A DNA stretch of 64,000 nucleotides from Brevundimonas goettingensis (GTDB lineage Bacteria; Pseudomonadota; Alphaproteobacteria; Caulobacterales; Caulobacteraceae). Position 1 is the first letter of the stretch, and each line of letters begins with the position of its first letter. The translations under genes and the position numbers were made by a program. The notes under the pieces are model-generated. The model worked only from the letters and a program-made list of their open reading frames with translations. It made no database searches and was not told the origin of the DNA. Below are positions 16,640 to 25,616 of this stretch, piece by piece. Location: positions 3,085,001 to 3,149,000 of the forward strand of contig NZ_CP062222.1 in NCBI RefSeq assembly GCF_017487405.1, given 5' to 3'.

Positions 16640-18640
16640 ATGTCCCGCAAGACTGCCCCAACCAGAATGGGTGTCTCTATCCTCGCCTTGAGCGCCGCCC
16701 TCGCCGGCGCGCTGGCCGTCGCCGCCTGCCAGCAGCCCGCCGCCGACCCGGCCTCGGACATGCCGCCCCTGCCCGCCTCGGCGACCGCGCCGGTGACCTA
16801 TCCGAAGGACATCCACTCCTACGCCCAGCCGCAGATCGCCCGGGTCAAGCACGTCGACCTGAACCTGACCGCCGACTTCGCCGCCCACACCCTGTCGGGC
16901 ACGGCGGCGCTGGACGTCACCGCCGAGCCGGGCGCGACGCAGATCGTGCTGGACAGCCGCAACCTGGACATCAAGGCCGTCCGCGACGCCAAGGGGCCGC
17001 TGTCGTTCGTCCTCGGCGCCGCCGACCCGATCCTGGGCCAGAGCCTGACGGTGACCTTCCCGGCCTTTGCCGCAGGCGAGACCCGCAAGATCTTCATCGA
17101 CTATGCGACGAAGCCCGACGCGGCGGCCCTGCAGTGGCTGACCCCGGCCCAGACGGCGGGCGGCAAGCAGCCCTTCCTGTTCAGCCAGGGCGAGGCCATC
17201 CTGACCCGGACCTGGATCCCGACACAGGACAGCCCGGGCATCCGCCAGACCTACTCGGCCACCATCACCGTCCCCGAGGCGCTGAAGGCGGTGATGAGCG
17301 CCGAGATGCTGACGCCGAACGGCGAGAAAGCCCCGGCCCTGAACGGCCAGCCCATGCACAGCTACCGCTTCCGCATGACCAACCCGATCCCGCCCTATCT
17401 GATGGCCATTGCCGTCGGCGACCTGGCCTTCGCCTCGGAAGGCGGGCGCGTCGGGGTCTGGACCGAGCCGAGCCGTCTGGAGGCGGTCAAGGCCGAGTTC
17501 GCCGAGATGGGCAAGATGGTCGACGCGGCCGAGGCCCTGTACGGCCCCTATCGCTGGGGCCGCTATGACGTGCTGGTCCTGCCGCCCTCCTTCCCGTTCG
17601 GCGGGATGGAGAACCCGCGCCTGACCTTCGCCACGCCGACGGTCATCGCGGGCGACAAGTCGCTGGTCTCGCTGGTGGCGCACGAGCTGGCCCACAGCTG
17701 GTCGGGCAATACGGTGACCCACGCCGTCTGGGCCGACTTCTGGCTCAACGAGGGCTTCACCACCTACTTCCAGAACCGCATCATGGAGGCCGTCTACAGC
17801 CCCGCCCGCGCCCAGCAGGAGCGGGTGCTGGGGTGGGACTCCCTGCAGGAGCAGCTGAAAACCCAGCCGGCGGCGGACACCCGGCTGCACCTCGACCTGA
17901 CCAGGCGCGATCCCGACGACGGCATGACCGACATCGCCTATGAGAAGGGCGCGGCCTTCCTGGAGACCATCGAGCGGACCATCGGGCGTCAGCGTTTCGA
18001 CGCCTGGCTCAAGGGCTACTTCGACCGCAACGCCTTCCGGCCGATGACCTCGGAGCTGTTCCTGCAGGACATCCGGGCCAACCTCGTGAAGGGCGATCAG
18101 GCGCTGGAGCAGCAGCTGAAGCTGGACGAATGGGTCTATCAGCCCGGCCTGCCGTCGAACGCCGTGGCACCGACCTCGGCCGACTTCGCCGCCGTGGACC
18201 GCGCCGCGACGGCCTTCTTCGCCAACCGGGGCCCGGCCTCGGCCATACCGTGGAAGGGCTGGAGCACCCAGCAGCGGCAGCGCTTCCTGCAGTGGCGTCC
18301 GGCCAACCTGAGGGATGGGGCTGACTGGATGACCAACCAGCAGTTGGCGGACCTCGATCAGACCCTGAACCTGGAGCACGAAGGCAACTCCGAACTGACC
18401 TTCGCCTGGCTGCAGATCGCGGTGGCCCATCGCTATCAGCTGGCCGTGCCGACGCTGGAGCGCTTCCTGACCTCGCAGGGTCGCCGGAAGTTCGTGATGC
18501 CCCTGTTCACCAGCCTGTGGAAGGAGGGCGACTGGGGCCGGCCTCTGGCCACGCGCATCTACGCCCGGGCCCGGCCCGGCTATCACCCGGTGACGACGGG
18601 TTCGGTCGACGCCCTGGTCGGCAAGCCGGCAGGGCAGTAA
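16640..18640 (+). CDS. M1-family aminopeptidase lipoprotein (LTA4-hydrolase-like)
   Basis: A 666-residue zinc metalloaminopeptidase exported as a lipoprotein: the signal ends in the lipobox AVAAC (Cys30). The exopeptidase motif FGGMENPRLTF and the zinc motif HELAHSWSGN-x18-E (NEGFTTYFQ) are intact, as is the downstream YEKGAAFLETIE segment. The C-terminal third (from about residue 510) is the helical LTA4-hydrolase-type domain (WSTQQRQRFLQWR). Anchored in the periplasm it would trim peptides from the N-terminus. The gene stands alone, with 60 bases to the exporter before it. Confidence 0.92.
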   Translation: MSRKTAPTRMGVSILALSAALAGALAVAACQQPAADPASDMPPLPASATAPVTYPKDIHSYAQPQIARVKHVDLNLTADFAAHTLSGTAALDVTAEPGATQIVLDSRNLDIKAVRDAKGPLSFVLGAADPILGQSLTVTFPAFAAGETRKIFIDYATKPDAAALQWLTPAQTAGGKQPFLFSQGEAILTRTWIPTQDSPGIRQTYSATITVPEALKAVMSAEMLTPNGEKAPALNGQPMHSYRFRMTNPIPPYLMAIAVGDLAFASEGGRVGVWTEPSRLEAVKAEFAEMGKMVDAAEALYGPYRWGRYDVLVLPPSFPFGGMENPRLTFATPTVIAGDKSLVSLVAHELAHSWSGNTVTHAVWADFWLNEGFTTYFQNRIMEAVYSPARAQQERVLGWDSLQEQLKTQPAADTRLHLDLTRRDPDDGMTDIAYEKGAAFLETIERTIGRQRFDAWLKGYFDRNAFRPMTSELFLQDIRANLVKGDQALEQQLKLDEWVYQPGLPSNAVAPTSADFAAVDRAATAFFANRGPASAIPWKGWSTQQRQRFLQWRPANLRDGADWMTNQQLADLDQTLNLEHEGNSELTFAWLQIAVAHRYQLAVPTLERFLTSQGRRKFVMPLFTSLWKEGDWGRPLATRIYARARPGYHPVTTGSVDALVGKPAGQ

Positions 18641-18976
18641 CCGCCGGCTTTGCACTCGAAAAAAGCGGGTTCAAAAGGTGCAATCCTGAAAGCGGGCCGA
18701 CAGGTTCGCCCCGCAGACGGCTGGATTCGCCCGACTTTTCAGAACCGCTCTCGTTGCACTCAAGTGCACTGAGAGTGCAAAGGCGCGCGCGGCCCGATGC
18801 GCGTCAGGGGATGGCGATGTCAAAGACCCGGGCGGAGCATAACCCGTCGCACGGGACTGCTGGACCGAATGGGGCGGCGAAACGGCAAGGCCTTGATCAA
18901 TAGCCGCTTTGAACGCGCGGGGATGCGAACTGGCGGTCTTGTTCCGCAGGAAGCCACTGTCCTCGGCAGGGCCTCT
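18641..18976. other. 336-bp non-coding region with TGCACT repeats
   Basis: No gene is visible between the aminopeptidase stop and queG. The region holds a cluster of the 8-mer TTGCACTC: once at 18650-18657, once at 18754-18761, and inverted at 18773-18780. The last two form an inverted repeat around an inner palindrome AGTGCACT (18763-18770), giving a nested dyad over 27 bases. GGTGCAA at 18677 is a further partial copy. The layout looks like a multi-site operator or a structured leader for queG; its role is unknown. Confidence 0.45.
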
Positions 18977-20115
18977 GTGACAGATCAGCTCCCGATGGCC
19001 GATCCCCGCGACATCATCCGCAGCCAGGCCTCGGCCCTGGGCTTCGACGTCTGCCGTTTCGCCTCGGCCAGCGATCCCTGGAGCGCGGGCGAGAAGCTGG
19101 CCCATTTCGTCGAGGCCGGGCGGCACGGGGAGATGGGCTGGATGGAGACGACGCTCGAGCGCCGCGCCCACCCGACCGCCATGTGGGACGGGGCGCGGTC
19201 GGCGGTGGTCCTCGGCATGAACTACGGGCCGAAGACCGATCCCCTGGCCGAGATGGCCGACCGGTCGGCCGGATATATCTCCGTCTATGCTCGGGGCGAC
19301 GACTATCACGAGGTCATCAAGGGCCGGTTGAAGACCCTGGCGGGCCAGATCGCGGCGAAGACGGGCGAGGATGTGAAAGTCTTCGTCGACACCGCCCCCC
19401 TGATGGAAAAGCCCCTGGCCCAGCGCGCCGGGATCGGCTGGCAGGGCAAGCACACCAACTTGTTGAGCCGCGACCACGGCAACTGGCTGTTCCTCGGCGT
19501 CATCCTGTCGGCGGCGGCGCTGGAGCCCGATGCGGCCGAGACCGAGCATTGCGGGTCGTGCACCGCCTGTCTGGACGCCTGTCCGACCGGAGCCTTCCCG
19601 GCGCCGTTCCAGTTGGACGCCCGCCGTTGCCTCTCCTACCTGACCATCGAGTTCGCGGGGCCGTGGCCGGTCGAGTTCCGCACGGCGACGGGATCGCGCA
19701 TCTATGGCTGCGACGACTGTCTGGCGGTCTGTCCGTGGAACAAGTTCGCCGCCGCCTCGAAGGAGGCGCGGCTGCAGTCGCGCGGGGCGCTGGAACAGCC
19801 GGCCCTGGCCGAGCTGGCGGCGCTGGACGACCCGGCCTTCCGCGCCCTGTTCACGAAGAGCCCGATCAAGCGGATCGGCCGCGACCGTTTCCTGAGGAAC
19901 GTCCTCTATGCGGTCGGCAACAGCGCGGATGCGGGACTGGTGGCGACGGCGGAACGGCTGCTGGACGATCCGTCGCCGATCGTACGGGGCGCGGCGGTCT
20001 GGGCGCTGGGGCGGCTGGACGCGGAGGCGTTCGGGCGGGAGAGCGGGACGCGCGGCTGGCGGGGGAAGAGGATGAGGGGGTCAGAAGCGAATGGGCTTTT
20101 CCTCACCACGCCTAG
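18977..20115 (+). CDS. queG: Epoxyqueuosine reductase (frameshifted near the end)
   Basis: QueG reduces epoxyqueuosine to queuosine in tRNA with cobalamin and two 4Fe-4S clusters. Visible are the N-terminal cobalamin-binding part (FVDTAPLMEKPLAQRAGIGW), ferredoxin-like cluster motifs CGSCTACLDACPTGAF and CDDCLAVCPWNKFA, and a C-terminal HEAT-like repeat (DPSPIVRGAAVWALGRL). Repair at the GGG run 20037-20039 by one G gives a 379-residue product ending EEDEGVRSEWAFPHHA, as QueG proteins normally end. Unrepaired, the frame runs on through a repeat element to 20227 with a Gly/Arg-rich tail unlike the family. GTG 18977 is chosen for its AGGG ribosome site; ATG 18995 is the alternative. Confidence 0.85.
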
Positions 20116-20271
20116 CGTGGGGAGGGGGACCGCGGCCCGCTTGCGCCGGGGTGGAGGGGGTTCTTCGCCGGACCCGCGCTCAATCTCGCGGAGGCAAGGA
20201 AGCCAGAGCCCTCCGTCACGTCGCTGAAGAAGCGACGCGCCACCTCCCCACGCTGCGCGCGGTGAGGAGAA
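20098..20271. repeat. Palindromic intergenic repeat, family A, copy 1
   Basis: About 170 bp with inverted ends (TTCCTCACC at the left, GGTGAGGA at the right) and internal blocks GTGGGGAGG, GGTGGAGGGGG, CCCTCCGTCACG and CCACCTCCCCACG. Copies 2 and 3 lie at 33811-33975 and 47331-47396. This copy overlaps the queG stop and ends 13 bases before the stop of the convergent FKBP gene. Such elements are common in Caulobacteraceae intergenic DNA. Confidence 0.8.
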
Positions 20272-20283
20272 AGTCCTCGCGGA

Positions 20284-20815
20284 TCAGCCGTTCGCTGACC
20301 CGATGGCGCGGCCGGAGCCGGGGACCGGGGCCACGTCCAGAAGCTTGACGCGGAAGACCAGCACCGAATGGGCGGGATGTCGCCGGCGCGCTGGTCCTTG
20401 TAGCCGAGCTCCGGCGGGACATAGAGCATCCACTCGTCGCCGGCCTTCATGCGCTGCAGGGCCTCGGTCCAGCCGGGCACGACCTCGTCGACGTGGATGG
20501 CCAGCGGCACGCCGCGCTCGAACGAGCTGTCGAAGACCGTGCCGTCGACCAGGGCGCCCTCATAGTCGACGCGGACGAGGTCGTTGCGGTCGGGGCCGGC
20601 GGCGCCGGACGGGCCGGAGACCAGCACCTTGTACTGCAGGCCCGAGGGCAGGGTCTGGATGCCCGGGGCGGACTTGTTCTTGTCCATGAAGGCGGCGGCG
20701 TCGGCGGCGTTCCTGGCCAGCTCCTCGGGGCTGACCGGGGGCGATGGCAGGCGGCGACCAGAAGCGTGGCGGCCAAAACAGAAGCGGTCGCGGCCCTAGC
20801 CCATCCGAAGCGCAT
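20284..20815 (-). CDS. FKBP-type peptidyl-prolyl isomerase lipoprotein (two frameshifts)
   Basis: After repair, a 177-residue isomerase. The start at 20815 gives a lipoprotein signal (SVLAATLLVAAC), then a short helical linker (LARNAADAAAFMDKNKS) and one FKBP domain with YEGALVDGTVFDSSFERG, GWTEALQRMKAGDEWMLYVP and PELGYKDQRAG, ending in VFRVKLLDV and a short tail. It would catalyse cis-trans proline isomerisation during folding of exported proteins. Shifts are in the GGGGG run 20737-20741 and the GGG run 20370-20372; one base restores each. The first 20 bases overlap the 3' end of ilvA on the same strand, so the two may be coupled. Confidence 0.85.
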
Positions 20816-21998
20816 AACCCTTGTCCTTCAAAGCGTCGCCGATCTCGTCGGCGTGGGCGCTATCGCGCGTTTCGACCATGATGTCGAACTCGGCACCCTT
20901 GGCCGGGACGTCGAGGGCCAGACGATTGTGGACGACGTCGATGATATTGCCGCCGAGGCCGCCGATCACCGCCGCCATGGCCGAGAGCATGCCGGGCCGG
21001 TCGTCGCCGAGGATCCTGTAAACAATGAGCCTCCGTTCACGGACCATCTCGCGGTTCAGGACCACGGCCAGCATCCGGGCGTCGATATTGCCGCCGGTCA
21101 GTTCGATTCCGACCTTCATCCCCCTGAAGCGCTCGGGGTAGCGAAGCAGGGCCGCCAGACCGCCGGCGCCGGCGCCCTCGCACACCGTCTTCTCCAGGGT
21201 GACCATGAAGGAGACGCCGCGTTCGAAATCGGCCTCGTCAACCACGAAGACCTCGTCGATCAGATCATTGGCGAGGGCGAAGGGGATGTCGCCCACGGCC
21301 TTGATGGCGATGCCCTCGGCGATGGTCTGGCCGGTGCAGATGGGCGGTTCACCCGCGCGTTTGGCGGTGAAGGAGGGGTAGCGGGCCGCCTCGACGCCGA
21401 AGACCTTGATGTCCGGCTTCATCGCCTTGGCCGCGATGGCGCAGCCGGCGATCAGGCCGCCGCCGCCGATCGGCACGATCAGGGCCTCGAGCTCGGGCGC
21501 GTCCTCCAGGAACTCGATGCCGCAGACGCCCTGACCCGCCACGATCCCCTCGTCATCGAAGGCCGAGACGAAGACATAGCCGTGCTCGGCCTGAAGCCGT
21601 TTGGCTTCTTCCGTCGAGGCGGTGAAGTCGAGGCCGTGGATGACCACGGTCGCGCCGTGGCTGCGGGTGCCGTTGATCTTGGCGAAGGGGGTGCCCTCGG
21701 GCATGACGATGGTCACGGGCACGCCGAGGCGGCCGCCGTGATAGGCCAGGGCCTGGGCGTGGTTGCCGGCGGAGGCCGCGACCACGCCACGCTTGCGCTC
21801 CTCGGGCGTCAGCAGCAGCAGCCGGTTCAGGGCGCCGCGCTCCTTGAACGAGCCGGTGAAGTGCAGATTGTCGTATTTGACCCAGACGTCGGCCCCGGTC
21901 AGCTCGGACAGGCGACGGGAATGGCGCACGGGAGTCCGGTCCACCTGACCCGCGATACGGGTCTGGGCGGCCTGGATGTCAGAAAATGTCACGGTCAT
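20796..21998 (-). CDS. ilvA: Threonine ammonia-lyase with ACT domain
   Basis: A 400-residue PLP enzyme that deaminates threonine to 2-oxobutanoate, the first step to isoleucine. The PLP lysine lies in FTGSFKERGALN, the phosphate-binding loop is VPIGGGGLIAG, and VVAASAGNHAQALAYHGGRL is the family helix. The last 80 residues form a single ACT-type domain (ERRLIVYRILGDDRPGMLSA), as in the short, biodegradative-like class. ATG 21998 starts at MTVTFSDIQAAQ, the usual position; a longer in-frame N-terminus to 22088 is not conserved-looking. It overlaps the FKBP gene downstream by 20 bases. Confidence 0.9.
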   Translation of the reverse strand: MTVTFSDIQAAQTRIAGQVDRTPVRHSRRLSELTGADVWVKYDNLHFTGSFKERGALNRLLLLTPEERKRGVVAASAGNHAQALAYHGGRLGVPVTIVMPEGTPFAKINGTRSHGATVVIHGLDFTASTEEAKRLQAEHGYVFVSAFDDEGIVAGQGVCGIEFLEDAPELEALIVPIGGGGLIAGCAIAAKAMKPDIKVFGVEAARYPSFTAKRAGEPPICTGQTIAEGIAIKAVGDIPFALANDLIDEVFVVDEADFERGVSFMVTLEKTVCEGAGAGGLAALLRYPERFRGMKVGIELTGGNIDARMLAVVLNREMVRERRLIVYRILGDDRPGMLSAMAAVIGGLGGNIIDVVHNRLALDVPAKGAEFDIMVETRDSAHADEIGDALKDKGYALRMG

Positions 21999-22114
21999 CG
22001 GCGATGTTGTGACTGAGGTCGTCAACGCCCGCAACCTTGACCATGGGGCGGGCGTTAGGCGTATGGTTAGGGGCGTCTCGCCATGCACGCGAGACCACGC
22101 AGGAAGGCTATGCC

Positions 22115-22653
22115 ATGTCGAATCAGATCCGTATCGGACGCGCCCGTCCGGTCGCGCTCGCGACCCTGGCCGGCCTGTCTCTGCTCGGCGTCGCGGCCTG
22201 CGCCCCGACCACGGGCGGCGGCGTCATGATCCCGCCCCCGCCGTCCACCGCCTTCAACGCCGACGCCTTCGGCTGGTCGACCCGCCAGGGCCAGGGCTCG
22301 ATCGAGGGCCGGATCGCCTATAGCCGCAACGGCACGGCCTATGCCTGCACCGGCTCGGTCGCCCTGACGCCCGACACCCCTATACCCGCGCCCGCTTCAA
22401 CACCCTGTACGGCTCGACCGAACAGGCGGCGATCCCCGAGGCCGTGGTGCGGGCCCGCACCGTCGCCGATCCGAACGCGGACTATCGCTCCTTCGTGCGC
22501 GCCTCGACCTGCGCCGACAACCGGTTCAGCCTGACCGGCCTGCCGGACGGCGGCTGGTTCATCATCGCCCCGGTCTCGGCCGGCGGCGACCGTATCGTGC
22601 TCATGCGCCGCGTCGAGACGCGCGGCGGGCGAGCGATCTCCGTCACCCTGTAA
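22115..22653 (+). CDS. Lipoprotein of unknown function (frameshifted)
   Basis: After repair, a 179-residue lipoprotein with the signal LAGLSLLGVAAC (Cys29) followed by a Pro-rich linker (MIPPPPSTAF). The mature part reads as a carboxypeptidase-regulatory-like beta domain: EGRIAYSRNGTAYACTG, then RARFNTLYGS, VRARTVADPN and FSLTGLPDGGWFIIAPV. The two Cys of CTG and STCADN may form a disulfide. The break is in the CCCC run 22377-22380; one extra C joins the two halves. Start ATG 22115 has a clear AGGAAGG ribosome site. It is divergent from ilvA. No enzymatic motif is seen. Confidence 0.65.
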
Positions 22654-22716
22654 GCGTACCCCATCAACACGGCGGGTCGCCCTGGAGGGGGTAGAGGCCG
22701 ACTGGAGGCGTTAACC

Positions 22717-23307
22717 ATGTTTTCCGTTTCGTCGCGCCTCGCCGCGCTCTCTCTGGCCGCGACCGTGATCGTCTCCGCCGCGCCCGCCTCGGCCCAGGTC
22801 TATGGCTACCAGCCCGGCGGGGCCCAGGACTTCTACGGCTATCAGCAGGGCGCGGTCTGCGGCGACCGCTGCGGGGACCGCCGTAACGACCGGCGCTACG
22901 GCAGCCGGGACTATAGCTATCAGGGACAGCGCGACGTGCCGGGCGACTATCGCTGCGACGCCTATTGGGATCGCGGACGCACCGACTGCGACGCCCGCTG
23001 GCGCGACCAGCGCGCGCCCTGGCGGCGCAGCACGGGCTATAGCTATGGCGGCGGCTACAGCTACGGCGGGGCGCAGACCTATTACGGCGAATACGGACGG
23101 CCGGACGTGGTCTATTCGGGCGGCGGCTATGGCGGCTATGCCTCGGGTCAGGCCTATGCCGACCGCTATGGCCATGATCATCGCCAGTACGCCACGGGCG
23201 GCCGCGACCCGCAGAGGATCAACTGGTGCTGCGCCGAGTACCGCTCCTATGACCCGCGGACGGGCTATTACATCGCCTATAGCGGCCGGCCCGTCTTCTG
23301 CGGGTAA
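22717..23307 (+). CDS. Secreted Tyr/Gly-rich protein
   Basis: A 196-residue exported protein. A Sec signal ends at SAAPASA-QVYGY. The mature part is low-complexity, with many Tyr and Gly residues and repeated YGY, SYGG and GGYGGY blocks. It carries six or more Cys residues, including paired CGDRCGDR near the start and NWCCAEY near the end, which suggest a disulfide-stabilised extracellular structure. Charge is mixed (many Arg and Asp). It resembles short alphaproteobacterial surface proteins of unknown function. A good ribosome site and GTTAACC precede ATG 22717. Confidence 0.65.
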   Translation: MFSVSSRLAALSLAATVIVSAAPASAQVYGYQPGGAQDFYGYQQGAVCGDRCGDRRNDRRYGSRDYSYQGQRDVPGDYRCDAYWDRGRTDCDARWRDQRAPWRRSTGYSYGGGYSYGGAQTYYGEYGRPDVVYSGGGYGGYASGQAYADRYGHDHRQYATGGRDPQRINWCCAEYRSYDPRTGYYIAYSGRPVFCG

Positions 23308-23457
23308 AGCCTTCTGCGCTGATCCGGCGGTTCATCGACCCACAGTTGTCCGATCACGGATTGGTGGGTGAGCGGCGTTCGCCTTTGTTTGGCCCCACCG
23401 CGCCCGCCTGACTGATCGCGCGTCCCCCGAAGGGCGCGTCAGTCGGGGAGCGCGTTC

Positions 23458-23655
23458 ATGTCCCAACACAACATCAGCGGTTCGGAAGCCTTCGACCGCA
23501 CGCCCAAGGTCTATATCCGCAAGGTCCGCACAGGCGGCATGCGCCGCCGCCGCAACCGGACGGTCGTCGCCTTCCTCGCCGGAGCGGGGATGGCGGTTCT
23601 CGCCGGCGCGGTCGGCGCCGTGGCCGTGTTCGGACCCAGCCTGGCGGCAGGCTGA
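23458..23655 (+). CDS. Small single-span membrane protein
   Basis: A 65-residue protein with a polar N-terminus (GSEAFDRTPKVYIRKVRTGG), a basic patch RRRRNR and one C-terminal membrane helix (VVAFLAGAGMAVLAGAVGAVAV). The positive patch before the helix predicts N-in topology with a short periplasmic end. ATG 23458 follows a GGGGAG ribosome site. No family is recognised. The gene is convergent with the GNAT gene downstream. Confidence 0.55.
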   Translation: MSQHNISGSEAFDRTPKVYIRKVRTGGMRRRRNRTVVAFLAGAGMAVLAGAVGAVAVFGPSLAAG

Positions 23656-23703
23656 CCCCCGCCGTCGCGGCGCCACCCTCCCAAGGCTACGCCCGGCGGA
23701 GGC

Positions 23704-24237
23704 TCAGGCGATCCAGACCATCCGGCGGGTGTCGACGGGGGCCTGACGCGCCTGGCTGTACGGACGGCGGGTCTCGCCGGTGTACAGGAAGCCCGCCTTC
23801 TCCAGCACCCGGCCTGAGGCCGCATTGTCGGCGAAGTGGCCCGCGACCAGGGCCCGGCGCTTCCACTTGCGGCTCGCCCAGACCATGGCGCCCTCCAGGG
23901 CCTCGGTGGCGAAGCCCCGGCCCCAGAAGTCGCGGCCGATCCAGTAGCCCGTCTCGGGCGCCACATCCCCGTCCTCGAACATCCCGATGACCCCGACGGG
24001 TCCCAGGTCCTCATGCTCGATCAGGAAGGTGTTGGCCTTGGCCGGATCCTGGCCCGCGACGGCGATGACGAAGTCCTCCGCGTCGCCGGTCCCGAACGGG
24101 TGCGGCATGCGGCAGGTCATTCGCGCGATGTCGCGGTCATTGGCCAGAGCGGCGATACGGGGCGCGTCCTGGGGCGCGGGCGCGCGCAGGACCAGTCGCC
24201 GGGTCTCGATGACCGGGGAAGTTTCGATGATGCACAT
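23704..24237 (-). CDS. GNAT-family N-acetyltransferase (RimJ/RimL type)
   Basis: A 177-residue acetyltransferase. It opens with IETRRLVLRAPAPQDAPRIA, typical of the RimJ/RimL/Acetyltransf_3 group. It has the strand GVIGMFEDGDVAPETGYWI, the acetyl-CoA-binding segment GRDFWGRGFATEALEGAM and the late motif NAASGRVLEKAGFLYTGE. It probably acetylates an N-terminal or small-molecule amine in the cytoplasm; the target is unknown. ATG 24237 (MCIIETSPV) gives the standard start; a longer frame to 24291 exists but adds nothing family-like. Confidence 0.85.
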   Translation of the reverse strand: MCIIETSPVIETRRLVLRAPAPQDAPRIAALANDRDIARMTCRMPHPFGTGDAEDFVIAVAGQDPAKANTFLIEHEDLGPVGVIGMFEDGDVAPETGYWIGRDFWGRGFATEALEGAMVWASRKWKRRALVAGHFADNAASGRVLEKAGFLYTGETRRPYSQARQAPVDTRRMVWIA

Positions 24238-24366
24238 GGTCTTGGCCTCGATCTCGTTTGGCGAATGACGGGCGCCGAAACCGGTGGCCACTTTCGGCTG
24301 TCATTCGCCTGGTTCGGTCCGCCTCCTTGCAGGGCTCGGGCGGACTTCGAGGCGGGGAAACGCAAA

Positions 24367-24394
24367 CGGGGAGCCTGGTGATCCAGACTCCCCG
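24367..24394 (-). terminator. Rho-independent terminator after rpmA
   Basis: An inverted repeat with outer arms CGGGGAG (24367-24373) and CTCCCCG (24388-24394), inner CTGG/CCAG pairing and a 4-base loop. On the minus strand it is followed by GTTTGCGTTT. It lies about 70 bases beyond the rpmA stop and before the GNAT gene, so it should end the rplU-rpmA transcript. The T run is short. Confidence 0.6.
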
Positions 24395-24464
24395 CGGAAT
24401 ATTTTCCCTGGTCCGGATCGGCTGCTTTTCCGAGCAACGCGATCCGAAAATTCCGGGTTTCGCG

Positions 24465-24746
24465 TTACTCGGCGGCCATAGCCTGCTGGTCGTTGGCCGG
24501 AATAATCGACACGTAACAACGGCCGTTGGTTTTGGTCGTGAATTTCACCACGCCGTGCTCGAGCGCGAAGAGGGTGTGGTCGCGACCGAGGCCGACGTTG
24601 GCGCCCGGATGGAACTGGGTGCCGCGCTGACGCACGAGGATGTTGCCGGCCAGCACGTTTTCGCTGCCGTATTTCTTGACGCCGAGGCGCTTCGACTGGG
24701 AGTCGCGACCGTTGCGCGACGAACCACCGGATTTCTTGTGAGCCAT
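24465..24746 (-). CDS. rpmA: 50S ribosomal protein L27
   Basis: A 93-residue ribosomal protein of the large subunit that sits near the peptidyl-transferase centre. It starts [16 protein letters not shown] and contains the hallmark [40 protein letters not shown] and [11 protein letters not shown]. The N-terminus begins directly with AHKK, without the cleavable extension of Firmicutes L27. It lies 87 bases downstream of rplU on the same strand, the standard rplU-rpmA order. Confidence 0.97.
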   Translation of the reverse strand: MAHKKSGGSSRNGRDSQSKRLGVKKYGSENVLAGNILVRQRGTQFHPGANVGLGRDHTLFALEHGVVKFTTKTNGRCYVSIIPANDQQAMAAE

Positions 24747-24833
24747 GGGTTGCTCCTCTTTCCTTTGCGCTACCGGCCTTCAGGCTGGATGAGCGCGGTC
24801 TTCGTGGGTCGCGCTGGGTAGCGCGGTTGTTTC

Positions 24834-25379
24834 TTACGCTTCGTCGGTCTCGGCGGGCTTGGCAGCCTTCTTCGCCGGGGCCTTCTTGGCGGGTGCGGAC
24901 TTCTCGACGACCACGGCGTCAACCGAGGCGCCGTCGTGCGAGGCGACGACCGTTTCGGTCGAACCCAGGGCCGACGTCGCGTCGCGCTTGGCCAGGCCAC
25001 GGGCGCGCAGGTTGATCTCGGCGCGGGTGGTCAGCTCGATCTTGCCGTCCCACTTGGCCGATTCGCCGGCGCCTTCGATGCCGGTGATGCGCAGAACGCT
25101 TTCCAGCTGGCGGTGGCCGTTCGTGCGGCGGTAGCCCTGACGACGGGTCTTCTTGAAGATCTTGATCTTCTCACCCTTGCGGGTCTCGATCAGGGTCGCG
25201 CCGACGAAGGCGCCGTCGATCAGCGGGGCGCCCAGGGTCACGCCCTTGTCGCCGCCCAGCATCAGGACGCTGTCGAACTTCAGTTCCTGACCGGCGTCGC
25301 CGTTCAGCTTCTCGACCACGATCGTGTCGCCCGGTTGAACCCGGTACTGCTTGCCGCCGGTCTTGATCACCGCGTACAT
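24834..25379 (-). CDS. rplU: 50S ribosomal protein L21 with Ala/Lys-rich C-terminal extension
   Basis: The first 105 residues are standard L21 (MYAVIKTGGKQYRVQPGDTI, KIKIFKKTRRQGYRRTNGHR), an early-assembly protein of the large subunit. A further 75 residues follow, about 60 percent longer than E. coli L21, ending in a low-complexity KSAPAKKAPAKKAAKPAE tail. Such extensions are seen in Caulobacterales and related alphaproteobacteria and may be disordered rRNA-contacting tails. First gene of the rplU-rpmA unit; its promoter must lie in the 237 bases shared with the divergent methyltransferase gene. Confidence 0.96.
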   Translation of the reverse strand: MYAVIKTGGKQYRVQPGDTIVVEKLNGDAGQELKFDSVLMLGGDKGVTLGAPLIDGAFVGATLIETRKGEKIKIFKKTRRQGYRRTNGHRQLESVLRITGIEGAGESAKWDGKIELTTRAEINLRARGLAKRDATSALGSTETVVASHDGASVDAVVVEKSAPAKKAPAKKAAKPAETDEA

Positions 25380-25616
25380 GTTGGAGCCTCAGCGTAACGC
25401 AAAAAAGGATGCGCCCGCCGGATGACCCCGCGGGCGAAGAGCGGCGACATATACGGACCGGGCCCTCTGAGTCAACGCCAAACCGGCCCAAAACCGCGCG
25501 AAATGGCTCGCCCGGGGCCTCCGGGACGACAGTGACGCCTTGAATCACCACGCCTCTCTAGCCCCGCGCAACGCGACCGTGCAATGAACGGATAAGGGGA
25601 AGAGGATTCACTGCCT

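Noticed and set aside
24301..24519. A 72-codon minus-strand frame over the end of rpmA
   Set aside because: It overlaps the rpmA 3' end and the terminator hairpin at 24367-24394; composition is not protein-like.
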